A stretch of DNA of 64,000 bases from Glycine soja (lineage: Eukaryota > Streptophyta > Magnoliopsida > Fabales > Fabaceae), in the NCBI RefSeq assembly GCF_004193775.1, contig NC_041007.1, positions 24,414,201 to 24,478,200 on the forward strand. The letters are read 5' to 3'. Position numbers and translations under genes: made by a program. Below are positions 45,125 to 57,132 of the stretch, one piece after another. The notes beneath the pieces were generated by a model. It ran no database searches, was not told the origin of the DNA, and worked only from the letters and a program-made list of their open reading frames with translations. Numbering within the stretch: position 1 is the first letter of the stretch; every line of letters starts with the position of its first letter.

Positions 45125-46690
45125 GTGGATATGGAGCCCACCGAAAGTGAGGACGCGTAGCCCTCTAAAGGCGAGGGCGTGTAGCCTTCTGAAGGCGAGG
45201 ACGTGCAGTCCTCTGAAGGTGAGGACGTGCCCCTCTTTGAAAATGGGGAACATGTAGTCCTCTGATGGCGAGGACGTATAGTCCTCTAAAGGTGAGGGCG
45301 TGTAGCCCTACAAAGGTGAAGGCACATGACCCTTTGACGGCGAGGACGTGTAGTCCTCTGAAGTTGAAGGTACATGACCCTTTGAAGGCGAGGACGTGTA
45401 GTCCTCTGAAGGTGAAGGTAACTAGTACCCAAGGTGAGGGCGTGTAGCCCTCTCAAGGCGAGGACTTAGTCCTCTAGAGGTGAGGGCGTGCAGCCCTCTG
45501 ATGGTGAGGACGTGTAGTCCTCTCAAGGTGAGGGCGTGTAGCCCTCTGACGGTGAGGGTAACTAGTACCCAAGGTGAAGACGTGTAGCCCTCTCAAGGCG
45601 AGGACATGTAGTCCTCTGGAGGTAAGGGCGTGCAGCCCTCTGATGGTGAGGACGTGTAGTCCTCTCAAGGCGAGGACGTGTAGTCCTCTCAACGGTGAAG
45701 GTAACTAGTACCCAAGGTGAGGGCGTGTAGCCCTCTCAAGGCGAGGACATGTAGTCCTCTGGAGGTGAGGGCATGCAGCCCTCTGATGGTGAGGACGTGT
45801 AGTCCTCTCAACGGTGAGGGTAACTAGTACCCAAGGTGAGGACGTGTAGCCCTCTCAAGGCGAGGACATGTAGTCCTCTGGAGGTAAGGGCATGCAGCCC
45901 TCTGATGGTGAGGACGTGTAGTCCTCTCAAGGCGAGGACGTGTAGTCCTCTCAACGGTGAGGGTAACTAGTACCCAAGGTGAGGACGTGTAGCCCTCTCA
46001 AGGCGAGGACATGTAGTCCTCTGGAGGTAAGGGCATGCAGCCCTCTGATGGTGAGGACGTGTAGTCCTCTCAAGGCGAGGACGTGTAGTCCTCTCAACGG
46101 TGAGGGTAACTAGTACCCAAGGTGAGGACGTGTAGTCCTCTCAAGGCGAGGACGTGTAGTCCTCTCAACGGTGAGGGTAACTTGTACCCAAGGTGAGGAC
46201 GTGTAGCCCTCTCAAGGCGAGGACATGTAGTCCTCTGGAGGTAAGGGCATGCAGCCCTCTGATGGTGAGGACGTGTAGTCCTCTCAAGGCGAGGACGTGT
46301 AGTCCTCTCAACGGTGAGGGTAACTAGTACCCAAGGTGAGGACGTGTAGCCCTCTCAAGGCGAGGACATGTAGTCCTCTGGAGGTAAGGGCATGCAGCCC
46401 TCTGATGGTGAGGATGTGTAGTCCTCTCAAGGCGAGGACGTGTAGTCCTCTCAACGGTGAGGGTAACTAGTACCCAAGGTGAGGGCGTGTAGCCCTCTCA
46501 AGGCGAGGACGTGTAGTCCTCTGAAGGTGAGGGCGTGCAGCCCTCTGATGGCGAGGACATGAAGTCCTCTGATGGCGAGGACTTGTAGTCCTCTGATGGC
46601 GAGGACATGTAGTCCTCTGATGGCGAGGACATGTAGTCCTCTCAAGGCGAGGACGTGTAGTCCTCTAAAGGTGATAGGTACAAGTACCCA
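45125..46690. repeat. 24-bp hairpin minisatellite of Element B with higher-order structure
   Basis: Roughly 60 units of 24 bp. From about 45420 the units are organised into a higher-order repeat of about 144 bp (six units) punctuated by AACTAGTACCCAAGG, found near 45420, 45551, 45702, 45821, 45966, 46109, 46321 and 46465. Open frames through it on both strands are artefacts. Confidence 0.95.
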
Positions 46691-47519
46691 AGGGTCCACC
46701 CTTATGAGAAAGCAAGAGATCGACTCATCGAGAGGGCCGGTCATCCCAAATCCACAAGATTTGGACATCAGATGTAGGAAATCTATGCAGTTAACATAAT
46801 TTTTGGGGATGCAGATGCATGCAACCTTTGTCGTGAAATTTTGGTAAATGCAGGCTTCATATGAAACAATGTAATGTAATGGAAAGTTGTACAATGTTCA
46901 TGACATTCTTTCCCTATTTTGAGATTTTGATTTTGATTTAAAAATTTTTTTTTTTGGAAAACACAGATTGACTGTCCTTTTGAAAGAGGTGATAATTCAT
47001 GCAACCTCATCCTATCTTTTTTGCAAATCTCTCCGGGAACTCCCTCAGAGTGTGTGTTCTGTTTGATTTAGTCACTTGACCATTTTGGAGTGACGGCAAT
47101 GGAGTCGTTTGATGTTTAATCAATCCATTGAAATCCTAGGGTTTGTCCTCCCTTTTTTGTTAGAAACATCGATGGGTGAGAACTTTTGATGGGCCCCTAT
47201 GTTCACTTGATGCTCATGCACGGTGCCCCTCATTGCCCCAGTGTAAGGCTTTGAGGTACCAATCGTTGCCTTTCGTCATGACCTTGTAGGAGGGAACCTA
47301 TTGGGTGAGAACTTCTAATCTGCCCCTAGGTTCGCTTGAGGCTCATGCACGGTGCCCCTCATTGCCCCAGTGTAAGGTTATGAGGTAACCATTATTGTCT
47401 TGTTTTCATGACCTCGTAGTGAGGAAGAATGAAAGAAGCAGTTGATTCTTGCAAAAAGAATTTTCCAAGGACGAGAAATAGTTGAAGGATCTTTCAGTTG
47501 ATGGATTAAGTCAAATGAC
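46691..47519. other. Element B non-coding module, part 2
   Basis: Colinear with 9793-10640 of Element A. It retains two copies of the about 125-bp repeat (47160-47400). No gene. Confidence 0.7.
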
Positions 47520-47524
47520 TCCTA

Positions 47525-48257
47525 TGTAGAAGCAAGATGTTTTGATGTCTTGATGATGCTAAAGGATCAAGTGCTTCTAAGTTTTATTCAAGACAAGAAT
47601 CCAAGAAAATCAAGATATATGATCAAGTTGATCTCTAGAATCTTAGGAAGAAGTTTCCAAACTGAAGAAGCAAAAGGTTTGACCAAGGAATTCTATCCTT
47701 TCAAATTGAGATTTGCTCTCTGGTAATCGATTACCAGTAGTTGAAAATGTTTTAATTCAAATTTTTAAAACCTGTAATCGATTACATAAGTCTTGTAATC
47801 GATTACCAGAGGGGATTTTCAGAAAATAATTTCCAAGAGACATATCTATTCAAATGTTTTATGAACGGCCATTCAAATGTTTTAAAGAGAGTTTTCATTG
47901 CCCAAACAGTTTTATCCTCTCGAAAGATCAAGAGTTTTTCTGAACTGAAATGTCTTATCCTCTCAAAAAGATTCCTTGGTCAACCACTTGCATATTCAAT
48001 AATGAATTTTGATTGGTCTTCATTTTACAATCTACCTCTTTTACGAGAGACCTCTTCTTCTCTTCTTCTTACTTCTGAAAAGGGATTAAGAGACTGAGAG
48101 TCTCTTGTTGTAGAGGATTTTGAACACAAGGGAAGGGTTATCCCTGTGTGCATTGTTAATCCGAAAAGAGAGATTGATAGTTCAATTGGGGAATAGTCTT
48201 TGCATCTTAATTCAACCCCCCCTTTTTCTTAAGGTAACTGAGGCCATTTGTCCAACA
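47525..48257 (+). repeat. Sirevirus-like solo LTR in Element B, 733 bp, TSD TCCTA
   Basis: TGTAGAAGCAAGATG...CATTTGTCCAACA, flanked by TCCTA at 47520-47524 and 48258-48262. It has GGTAATCGATTACC near 47722-47736 plus three related sites to 47810, and ends with the C-run then TTTTTCTTAAGGTAACTGAG. The same insertion, same TSD and same orientation relative to the host element is found in Element C. Confidence 0.92.
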
Positions 48258-48262
48258 TCCTA

Positions 48263-48716
48263 TTCTTGATAACTCACTTCTCTCTAAAAAGACAAAATGA
48301 GGTCACATGAACGTCTATATTTTTACTTGAAAACACAGTCAATCAAATGCCTTTTTATTTTTTATTTTGAAACTTATTTGTTTTGAACTTTGCTCGTTGT
48401 TTTACGGCACCCCCACCAACGTGCAAGATGAGTAATCTCTGATTGAACGGTCTTGGAAGTCAACACTCAGGAGCGCGGGTTGCTTGAGCAAACAGACCAA
48501 TGGCTTACACCCACATTCCGATGAAAGTTGAATAAGCAAACATGCGTTTGTGAGAGGATGAGGGACAAAGATATCAACTTTATCCATTTCATTTAACATT
48601 GTAGCTGTGGTTTACAATAATGGCATAAACTTGGAAACCCTGATGAGTCATTAGGGACACCTAACAACAACTTTCAAAATTGCCCCATGTGTGGCACCTC
48701 TTGTCAATGTCAGGAT
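48263..48716. other. Element B module between solo LTR and gag
   Basis: Colinear with 10655-11130 of A and with 33801-34281 of C (inverted). No gene. Confidence 0.7.
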
Positions 48717-50460
48717 TTACACGCAATTCTCCTCAAATTTCAGCCAGCCCGCATCAATTAGACCTTGCACCTTACGCTTCAGAGCCCTACCATGCTCAAT
48801 GGAACGCCCCGGGGCTTCTCCGTGACAAGCACACGTTGCGTTCGAGTCGTATTCTCGGAGAAATGGAGGTTGATGAACCTTGGCTAGGGTTATGGCTACC
48901 ATTGAATTATCATGTAGATATGGGATCAAGTCTGGCATAGGACACTGGAATTGGGGTGAATTCTACAGGCTTTCTCGCTGCAAAATTCACTTCTTGGTTG
49001 ATGTTTTTGGTTTGTGCTAAAGGTGGTGTTTGTCATGGGAAGTGCGGTAGACAGACTTTGTGGTAGATTTAGGGATGGCCTTCGTGGATAACTGGGTGGT
49101 GGGTAAGGAGAAAGTTTGTTATTGGCTGAGTAAAGATATTGTTGGGTTGGTGGGAAATTTGGCCGTACAGGAATTGCAGTCACAGCATGGGTTTCTCCCT
49201 CATCCTCACCCTCTTTATTTGCCCCAGTTTTCTCAGTCGTCCTAGTAGGATGATCAAATTTGCCTCTTTTCGGACCCACATTGATCCTTTCACTGGCGAA
49301 GACCAAATCTGCAACGCTTTGAGGGTGCGCAGCCCACCATCTTTTCGTAGTAGAGTACCGATAATGTGTCTACCATCACGATTATCGTCTCCCTTTCCAT
49401 TATTGGGGGTACCACCTGAGCCGCCAGATCCCTCCACCTTTTGGGCGTGTTCTTTGAATGATCCGTCCCCCTTTTTGCACATGTTCCGTAGTTGCATCCT
49501 ATCCAGAACCATATCAAAATTGTATTGATACTGCCTAACAATGGCAACCATTAGGTCCTTCCAAGAATGGACTCGGGAAGATTCCAAGTTAGTGTACCAG
49601 GTAACAGCTACCCCAGTAAGACTTTCATGGAAGGAATGTATCAACAATTCCTCATCTTTTGCGTATGCCCCCATCTTCCGACAGTACATCTTTAGATGAT
49701 TCTTGGAGCGAGTAGTCCCCTTGTACTTGTCAAAGTCCAGCACCTTGAACTTGGGAATGACCATGTTTGGATATTAGGAACAACTTTTCTAGGTTAGCAA
49801 AGGCATAATCTCCACCTCCTTCAATGGCCCTGAGCCTTTCCTCTAGATGATCCAACTTTCCCATTCCTGCCATAGTCATAAGGGTTTTTAACCGCTGTGG
49901 AATGCAAGAGGTGCAGTTGTGGGTGATACTGAGGGCCCTCCAAAGGGTTTTGTAGGGGTATACCACCAACTGCTTGCCCTTCAGTGGTATATCCGAGCCA
50001 AGGCTCGAAGTCGGCTAGATTGTGATGGGGAATTTCATGGGTCTCTTCCACAGTTTAAGAGACATGTGCATGATCAGTTTGGGGTTGCTGGCTTTCAATG
50101 GGTATAGGAGTGGAGTTATTGACATTCTTATTGGGAGTGTACGCCATATTGGGTGGCGTATAGTTGAGAGGCAAGCCATATGACGGGAAGGCGTGCTCAT
50201 TTTAAATTTGCACATCATGGGGTCATCCGCACTTCCCAAATCTTTGCCTACCATATTTGAGGTTGGATGATTCATTTGCTTGAGGCCGGATGGGGACATC
50301 GGGTTCACCTTAGCGACAGCGCTAATAGCGGCGATTATAACCGCATTGGCTTCCATTATCTTCTTCATGCTCATCATGGCCTTTATCATTGTGGCCATTT
50401 GCTCTTTTATGGCCTCCATTTTTGGCCTTCATCTTCTCTTGCACCTTCTCTGCTTCACCC
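48717..50460 (-). pseudogene. Third gag copy of Element B, non-autonomous subtype, decayed
   Basis: Closer to Element A gag than to the intact gag of B. It has the coiled-coil-like start KEQMATMIKAMMSMKKIMEAN (50419 region, first 20 residues shown less one), KFKVLDFDKYKGTTRSKNHL (49764), FEENCV end at 48717, and the zinc-knuckle-like CACHGEAPGRSIEH motif near 48850. Frameshifts lie near 49960, 49560 and 49310, and no protease follows. Confidence 0.87.
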
Positions 50461-51598
50461 ATTACTCTAGCTCTAGCACAAGTTTAGTAAGGGCGCCGTA
50501 AAGCGTTTCCTTTTCTTTTTGATAAGTTCATTTTATTTTATTTTATTTTTTTCAAGGAAAGAATGCAATGAGCAATGCAACCAATGAAAAGCATGGATGC
50601 ATGCGAATGATGTACAGTCGAAGTATTGCGAATTTTTACGCAGGATATGGGGTTGAATCAATTTTAGATTTTCAACATGGTCCATGACATCTTTGTCAAG
50701 GTGAAACTGGAAGTAACAAGGACATCGATAATCCTAAATATGTTTGGCAGTAGACGAAGCAGTGATGTGACTCGATTCATCTTTTGCCCCAATTTTGCAA
50801 GACGGTTACTTCCATATTTCAACTTGACTTGATGAACCTTTTTATAAAAGCATGAGCTTGGTTCAACCCTATAATCCAAGGAATAGCAATTCTGATCGCC
50901 AATACTTCAACAACATCTCATAGGGATGAATGACTCGGGCGTACTTTAAGCTTATGCATGGAAAATGTAATTATAAAATTGAGATGCCCGAAGAAACACC
51001 ATTTCTTAGTTAACCATGCATTAGGTACCATGTTCAATTATTTTGTTTTTAAGTGAAACGGGTTTATGAACCCAACATGGTTGGCTCCTAACACATGAAA
51101 CTAAGAATGTAGTGTGAAGTTTCACGCTTCCCCCTTCTTTGTTTTTGTTTTGTAGAGGAAAACGCAAGGATGAGCAAACATGAAAACAAATGGTATGCAA
51201 ATTTTGCAGATCAAAAAGTTTGTTGAACGCATATGCATGATGATGTGAGGCTGGAATATGATAACGGACAAATGCAGGATATGTCCATTATGATGTTATG
51301 AAGGGATGCTTATGCGATGCATGATATGAATGCATTTACGGACACGAGAGCCCGGAAAATTATCTCTTCTTACTTGCGCATTTGGGGGCGCAGTGCCCCA
51401 TGTGTACAATTAAGAAGGTGATATGGACCTTCCAGCTTCCCGTGACAAAGGACGAGACCCACATACAATGCATGCTAGAGATAAAATGCGGGAGTGATTT
51501 GATTTGCACAAGCTTTTTGGAGTAGAAACATGGGACCAACTCATTTTATTTCAAAAAGGAAGTCGTATCTAGTCAAGTTCTTAGAGACCATACAAGTT
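50461..51598. other. Spacer between ORF1 tail and third gag
   Basis: Colinear with 12816-13834 of Element A. It includes at about 51340-51470 text resembling the Element B leader (GACACGAGAGCCCGG... and 'ttaagaaggtgatatgg'), an additional patch not in A. No gene. Confidence 0.65.
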
Positions 51599-51874
51599 CT
51601 AACGATTTCTAATTATGTGGGCCATTAAGTCTATCATATGCTGACAATAGCCGAGAAGCCCGTGAATCTCTTCGGGGGCGGAGTAGGTGTCTGCCATCGC
51701 CTTGGCCTTGGCTAATAATCGGGGAAGTTCTTGACTCCCGTTCAAGGTAAGAGCAAACCGATCCATCCGCATGGTTGCCTCTTGGTGTAAAGAGTCGATC
51801 ACCCTTCCTCTAGCCTCTTTTTCCGCATATACTTGGGCATACTCCATCCGCGATTCTATGCTCGTGGGCCGTGG
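51599..51874 (-). pseudogene. Tail of a second ORF1 copy
   Basis: Encodes the last about 85-90 residues of ORF1 (EYAQVYAEKEARGRVIDSLH to LMAHIIRNR), nearly identical to the end of the intact ORF1. An open frame runs from the preceding gag-pro copy into it across the junction at about 51874 (GTGGCGGAAATG), showing a fusion of non-adjacent parts. Confidence 0.85.
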
Positions 51875-54800
51875 CGGAAATGCTGACCACCTCAAAGACT
51901 GGAAAGCGGTTTCTAACGATATCTTCTGCGGCTTCCACATAAGGCATGGAGGATGGGCAGCTTACCAAGATATATCTTCCTCGCCTGACACGATGACCAA
52001 GTGCCCCTCCACTACGAATTTCAGCTTTTGGTGGAGTGTGAAGGCACAACTCCCACTGAGTGGATCAAGGGCGCCCAACAGGCAGCTGTAGGGGGGGTTA
52101 ATATCCATTATTTGGAAGGTGACTTGACAGTGTGTGAGGGCCTATTTGTACTGGGAGATCGATCTCTCCCCTAACCTCTCGGCGAGTGCCGTCGAAGGCC
52201 CGAACCACCATTGAACTTGGTTTAAATGGGAAGCATTGAATGGTAACTTGTCCAAAGTGCTCTTAGGCATCACGTTTAAACTGGAACCATTATCGATGAG
52301 TACCTTGGCCACGATATGGTCCATACACTTGACTGATACGTGAAAGCCTTATTATGCCCTTCCCCTCGGCGGGGATCTTCTTTCGGCGAAGGCAAGATAG
52401 TTGTTGGCAGTGATATTGTTGACCAGCCCTCCGAAACCTTCTACCGAAATATCTTGGGCCACTGAGCTCGTTCAGCACTTTTACTAGCAGAGCCCGATGA
52501 GGCTCGGAGCTCATAAGTAACGTCTAGCAGCGAGACCCTAGCCGGGGTTTTGTTGAGCTGTTCGATAACCTTGAATTCGCTCTGTTGATTATCCGAAGGA
52601 ACTCGCTGGCTTCCTCTAGCGACACCTCCTTCTACATCCTTTTCTCTGGGCCCTTTTGCTGACATATCTTTATTCGAAGCGTGGGGTGCTTCGCCATCTT
52701 GTTCCTCCCACACTTTTCCTTTTCCTTTGACGTCGGCGGGTTTGGACTGGTAGGTCGGAGGTGCGAACACACGACCACTAGGGTCACACCGCTCAGGCCC
52801 CGTGATATTTGTTACTTTAAGCTGACAGCGAGCTGACGTCAGTGACTCTTCTTCCTTCTTCCCTGGAGGTGTATATCTCCACGGGACCGCGTGACTATTT
52901 TGGTACGGGAAAGGAACAGGTTTGGCCATTAAGGGGTGCCCGGGCTTTTGCGAGGCTGCACTTTTAGTGAAGTATATCACCAAGGGTTTGGGCTTCGCAA
53001 CACCACTCCCTCCGTAGATTGCATGCATATATGCTGCCTCTTCTTTTCTTTAATGCCGACTTCTAGTCGACCTTGGTCTATCATCCGCTCGTGTAACATT
53101 CCTCTACTTCCAAACACGTCTCCATGTCATGCATCTCGCCGGAAATGTAGCAGACAGGAATCCTCCTTACACCCACTATGGGGAATTACACCTCCCTTTT
53201 GTAGGGCCTCAAAGATAAACCTCCTAGGGGTTGCCACATCTCTTAAAGGTTTGGACCTGTGGGACCTATCGAATACAACTGCATTAACTGCTCCCCCTCC
53301 ATTTGGCGAGCGGGTTGGTCCTCACATTGGCCGATCTCTTGGAAAGTCAGCCATCCGGCATCCATTAAATGTTGGACCTTGTATTTAAGGCCAAGCATTT
53401 TTCGACGGAATGCCCCGGGGCACCCCATGGTACTTGCAAGTGCATTAGGGTCATACCACTTTGGGAAAGGGGGTTCGAGGACCTTCCGGGAGTTACCACG
53501 CCAAATGATTTGGAATGAGGGAATGGTAGAAGATCTTCGTACGTCATCGGGAGCGGGGTGAATTCCGGCATGGCCTTGGAGGGAAGTTCCTTGTCTGTTG
53601 GAATTACCGGCCGGTCGGCCGTGTTCGGAGTTGGAACTTGGGGAGCTTCCCTCTGGTGGTGCCTTAGGCTGCACGGGTGTTGAACTAGAGGGCGTTCCAG
53701 CATGAGCCGAGAAGCTTGGGGTATGTTGCGCGTACTGATGGTACCATGAGGTGTTTGCTGGGGTTTGACCATGCGGGTGTTGAAGAGACGCATGGGCATC
53801 TCCTTCCTTCCTTTTTCCCCTGTTGCCCCGATTCTTTTGGCGTTCACGTTTGTGGAGGAAACGTAATCAAACTTTCCTCTCTTCATCCCACCTCGATTCT
53901 TTCCCCGGCAAACACCAGATCCGCAAAGCTGGACGGCATGTAACCCACTAGCTTCTCATAGTAGAACACTGGCAGAGTGTCTTACATCATGGTGATCATC
54001 TCTCTCTCAACCATGGGAGGAGCTACTTGTGCCGCCAAATCCCTCATCGCTGCGCATATTCTTTAAAGGTTTCACCCTCTTTCTTAACATATTCTGCAGT
54101 TGAGTACCGGTCAGGAGCCATATCAGAATTGTACTGATACTGCTTAGGAAGGCGGTAATCAGATCCTTCCAAGTAGGATACGGAAGCTTCAAATTAGTGT
54201 ACCACACTACCGCAGCTCCGGCCAAGCTATCCTAAAGAAGTGTATCAACAGCTTTTCATCTTTAGAATGAGCGCCCATCTTACGGCAGTACATCTTGAGA
54301 TGGTTTTTGGGACAAGTCGTCCCTTTATACTTGTCGAAGTCCGGCACTTTGAATTTCGGGGAATAACAACATCGGGTACTAAGCAAAGATCCGTCATGTC
54401 TGCAAACGGATAGTCCCCAAATCCTTCCACAGCCCTCAATCTTTCCTCAAGGAGATCGAGCTTCCTCCTTTCTTCAATTGCCGGGGGCGGCCTTCCATAG
54501 ACAAAACTATTGGCGATGCTGCGATGTTGGGTTGGGGCAACGTGCCTGGTGCCGGCCCTTCGGGGATTGGGGATAAAACTCGACATCCCTCCGAGCATAA
54601 TCTTGAGGGTCTTTATGGACTTCGTCGGGCTGCTGAGGAGGCTCTTTTCATGGACGGGAGAAGCAATGTGGCCCGCATCTTCTTGCAAGATGGGTGGTGA
54701 ATAGTTGGGCTGGCAAATCCATAAGGGTAAGCCGCTCGTGGTTTTCCCAGGTGAGGCTGCCATCGTGCCCAGTGTGTCCTTCCCCGTCCTACTATGTTTG

Positions 54801-55086
54801 AGGGAGGATGGTGCGTAGTTGCCAAGAGAGTCGGGTCTGCTTCGGCAGCCGAACTGACAGCGCGGGCAGTGCCGCGTTCTTCTTCCATGAGTGTTTCAAC
54901 CTAACATGGCCTCCATCATGGAGGCCATTGTTCTTTTCAGAGCCGACATGTCGGCTTTCATCTGTTCCTGCTCTCCTCTTGATCACCCATCGTTCTAGAT
55001 TTGATCTGGTGCGTAGGATCCTTGCGGGCGCGTTTAGTATGGTGTTTTTCCCTAAAAACCAAACGTGAGAGTGGGTAAAGAAAGGA
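51875..55086 (-). pseudogene. Second gag-pro copy of Element B, many 1-2 nt indels
   Basis: Colinear with 57570-60830 from the sequence before the gag start to just past the protease. Its reading frame is broken into at least nine short overlapping pieces. Comparing it by eye with the intact copy, nearly all differences are single- or double-base gains and losses (for example CAAAGAC versus CAAAAGAC near 51893, CGATATCTTC versus CGATTCTTC near 51918), with few substitutions. All gag, zinc-knuckle and protease blocks are present. It starts abruptly after the truncated RNase H and ends abruptly in an ORF1 tail. It may be a real internal duplication or an assembly product. Confidence 0.85.
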
Positions 55087-56954
55087 AGGCACATGCTTCA
55101 TATTCGGCCATGTTGTTGGTGCAGTCGAATCCTAGCCTGGCTGTGAAAGGTACACATGATTGTCCGGAAGAGATCAACACTGCCCCAACGCCATGACCTA
55201 GAATGTTTGACGCTCCGTCAAACCATACAGTCCATTTGTCCCGATCTTCGTCCAACTTTTCCTCGAACAAGGCCATGATGTCCTCATCCGGGAATTCCGG
55301 ATGCATAGGCTGGTAATCGTTAAGAGGCTGTTGAGCCAAATAATCTGCCAAAGCGCTTCCTTTTATCGCCTTTTGGGTGACGTAGACTATATCAAACTCA
55401 GATAGCAAGACTTGCCACCGGGCGATTCGTCCTGTAAGAGCTGGCTTTTCAAAGATGTACTTAACCGGGTCCATTTTGGATATCAACCAGGTAGTATGAC
55501 TCAGCATGTACTGCCTTAGGCGATGGGATGCTCATGCTAAAGCACAACACGTTCTTTCGAGCAAGGAGTAATTCATCTCACAGGTCGTGAACTTCTTACT
55601 TAGGTAGTAAACAGCGCGCTCTTTCTTCCCGGATTCGTCATGTTGCCCCAGCATACACCCCATTGACTCGTCCAAGATTGTCATGTACAAAATGAGAGGC
55701 CTTCCAGGTACTGGTGGCATAAGCACGGGAGGATTCATTAGGCACTTTTTGATCCTTCCAAAAGCCTCTTGGCAATCCTCATTCCACCGGTCAGTTTGGT
55801 TTTTACGCAAGAGTTTAAACAACGGCTCACAAATGGCGGTGAGCTGCGATATGAATCTGGCAATATAATTCAAGCGCCCCAGGAAACCTCGGACTTGCCT
55901 CTCTGTACGGGGTTCTGGCATCTCAAGCATAGCCTTCACTTTTTCGGGGTCTACCTCTATCCCTTTCTGGCTTACAACGAAACCAAGCAATTTCCCTGAT
56001 TTGACCCCAAAGGTACACTTAGCGGGGTTCAACCTTAATTGATATTTCTTAAGCCTCTCGAACAATTTCCGCAGGTTGACAAGGTGTTCTTCCTCAGATT
56101 TAGATTTAGCAATTATGTCGTCCACGTAGACCTCGATCTCTTGATGCATCATATCATGGAACAAAGCTACCATGGCCCGTTGATAAGTTGCCCCGGCATT
56201 CTTGAGTCCAAAGGACATCACCTTGTAACAGAACGTTCCCCACAGGGTGACGAAAGTAGTCTTTTCCATATCCTCGGGCGCCATCTTTATCTGATTGTAA
56301 CCAGAGAAACCATCCATGAAGGAAAATAAAGCGAAATTGGCCGTGTTATCTACGAGGATATCGATGTGTGGTAACGGAAAATTGTCCTTGGGACTGGCCC
56401 GATTCAGGTCCCGGTAATCTACACACATTCGTACTTTCCCACCTTTTTTAGGAACTGGTACGATGTTGGCAACCCATTCTGGATACCGAGCGACGGCCAG
56501 AAATCCAGCGTCAAACTGCTTCTTCACTTCTTCTTTTATCTTCAAGGACGTTTCGGGCTTCATCCTCCTCAATTTCTGTTTTACTGGGGGACACCCGGGA
56601 TTTAGAGGCAACCGGTGCTGCACAATGTCAGAACTCAAACCGGGCATATCTTGGTATGACCAAGCAAAGATGTCTTGGTAGTCTTTTAGCAGGATTATTA
56701 ATTCTTCACGGATAGGTGCGGTAATGCCTGTACCTATCTTTACTTCCCTCTTTCCACTGCCAATTCCTAAGTCTACTAGCTCTGTTTCTTCTTGATGAGG
56801 CCCCATTTCTTGGTCCTCATGGGCGACCATTCTTTCTAGTTCCGAAGGAAGTCCCACATCCTCATCTCCTTCATCTTCCGTTTGGTTCATTTCTTGCTCG
56901 AAGTTGATAGACGGGTCCCAGGTATTAGTACCTTCGGGGGACTCGTCATCGAAT
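55087..56954 (-). pseudogene. pol: reverse transcriptase, RNase H and truncated second RNase H (Tat lineage)
   Basis: RT copies element RNA into DNA and RNase H removes the RNA. The open part 56890-55532 has the RT blocks PVKQKLRRMKPE, VRMCVDYRDLNRASPKDNFP, FMDGFSGYNQI, FVTLWGTFCYKVMSFGLKNA and the catalytic YVDDIIAKS (about residues 254-262). The first RNase H follows (ILYMTILDESMGCMLGQHDE, KERAVYYLSKKF). At 55532-55534 a TGA replaces the Trp of the conserved ALAW motif; the frame then continues (MLSHTTWLISKMDP). A second archaeal-type RNase H, characteristic of Tat elements, starts WTVWFDGASNILGHGVGAVL and stops inside NNMAEYEAC at about 55090. Integrase is missing. The likely exon start is 56954, after a predicted intron. 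Confidence 0.93.
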
Positions 56955-57132
56955 CTGCCGTTTCAGAAAAAGAAGTAAACATGCAAATGAATGAGAATGG
57001 GTAGAGACCAGGAACAGATGAAGAAAGATCCTTGTATTATAAATTCAAAAACAAAAGACACAAAGCCTTAACAAAACGAAAACTCTAAAGCCTAGGCCCA
57101 ACTATAGAGCTTTTAAAACCGTAAAGGTTTAC
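56955..57132 (-). other. Predicted Ogre-type intron between protease and RT, 178 nt
   Basis: On the minus strand a GTAAAC donor starts at 57132, two bases into the last gag-pro codon, and a pyrimidine-rich tract ending CGGCAG gives an acceptor at 56955. Removing it deletes the gag-pro stop codon (57131-57129) and joins the protease frame to the RT frame exactly in phase. A spliced intron at this place is a published peculiarity of Ogre elements. Whether it is spliced here is inference. Confidence 0.75.
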
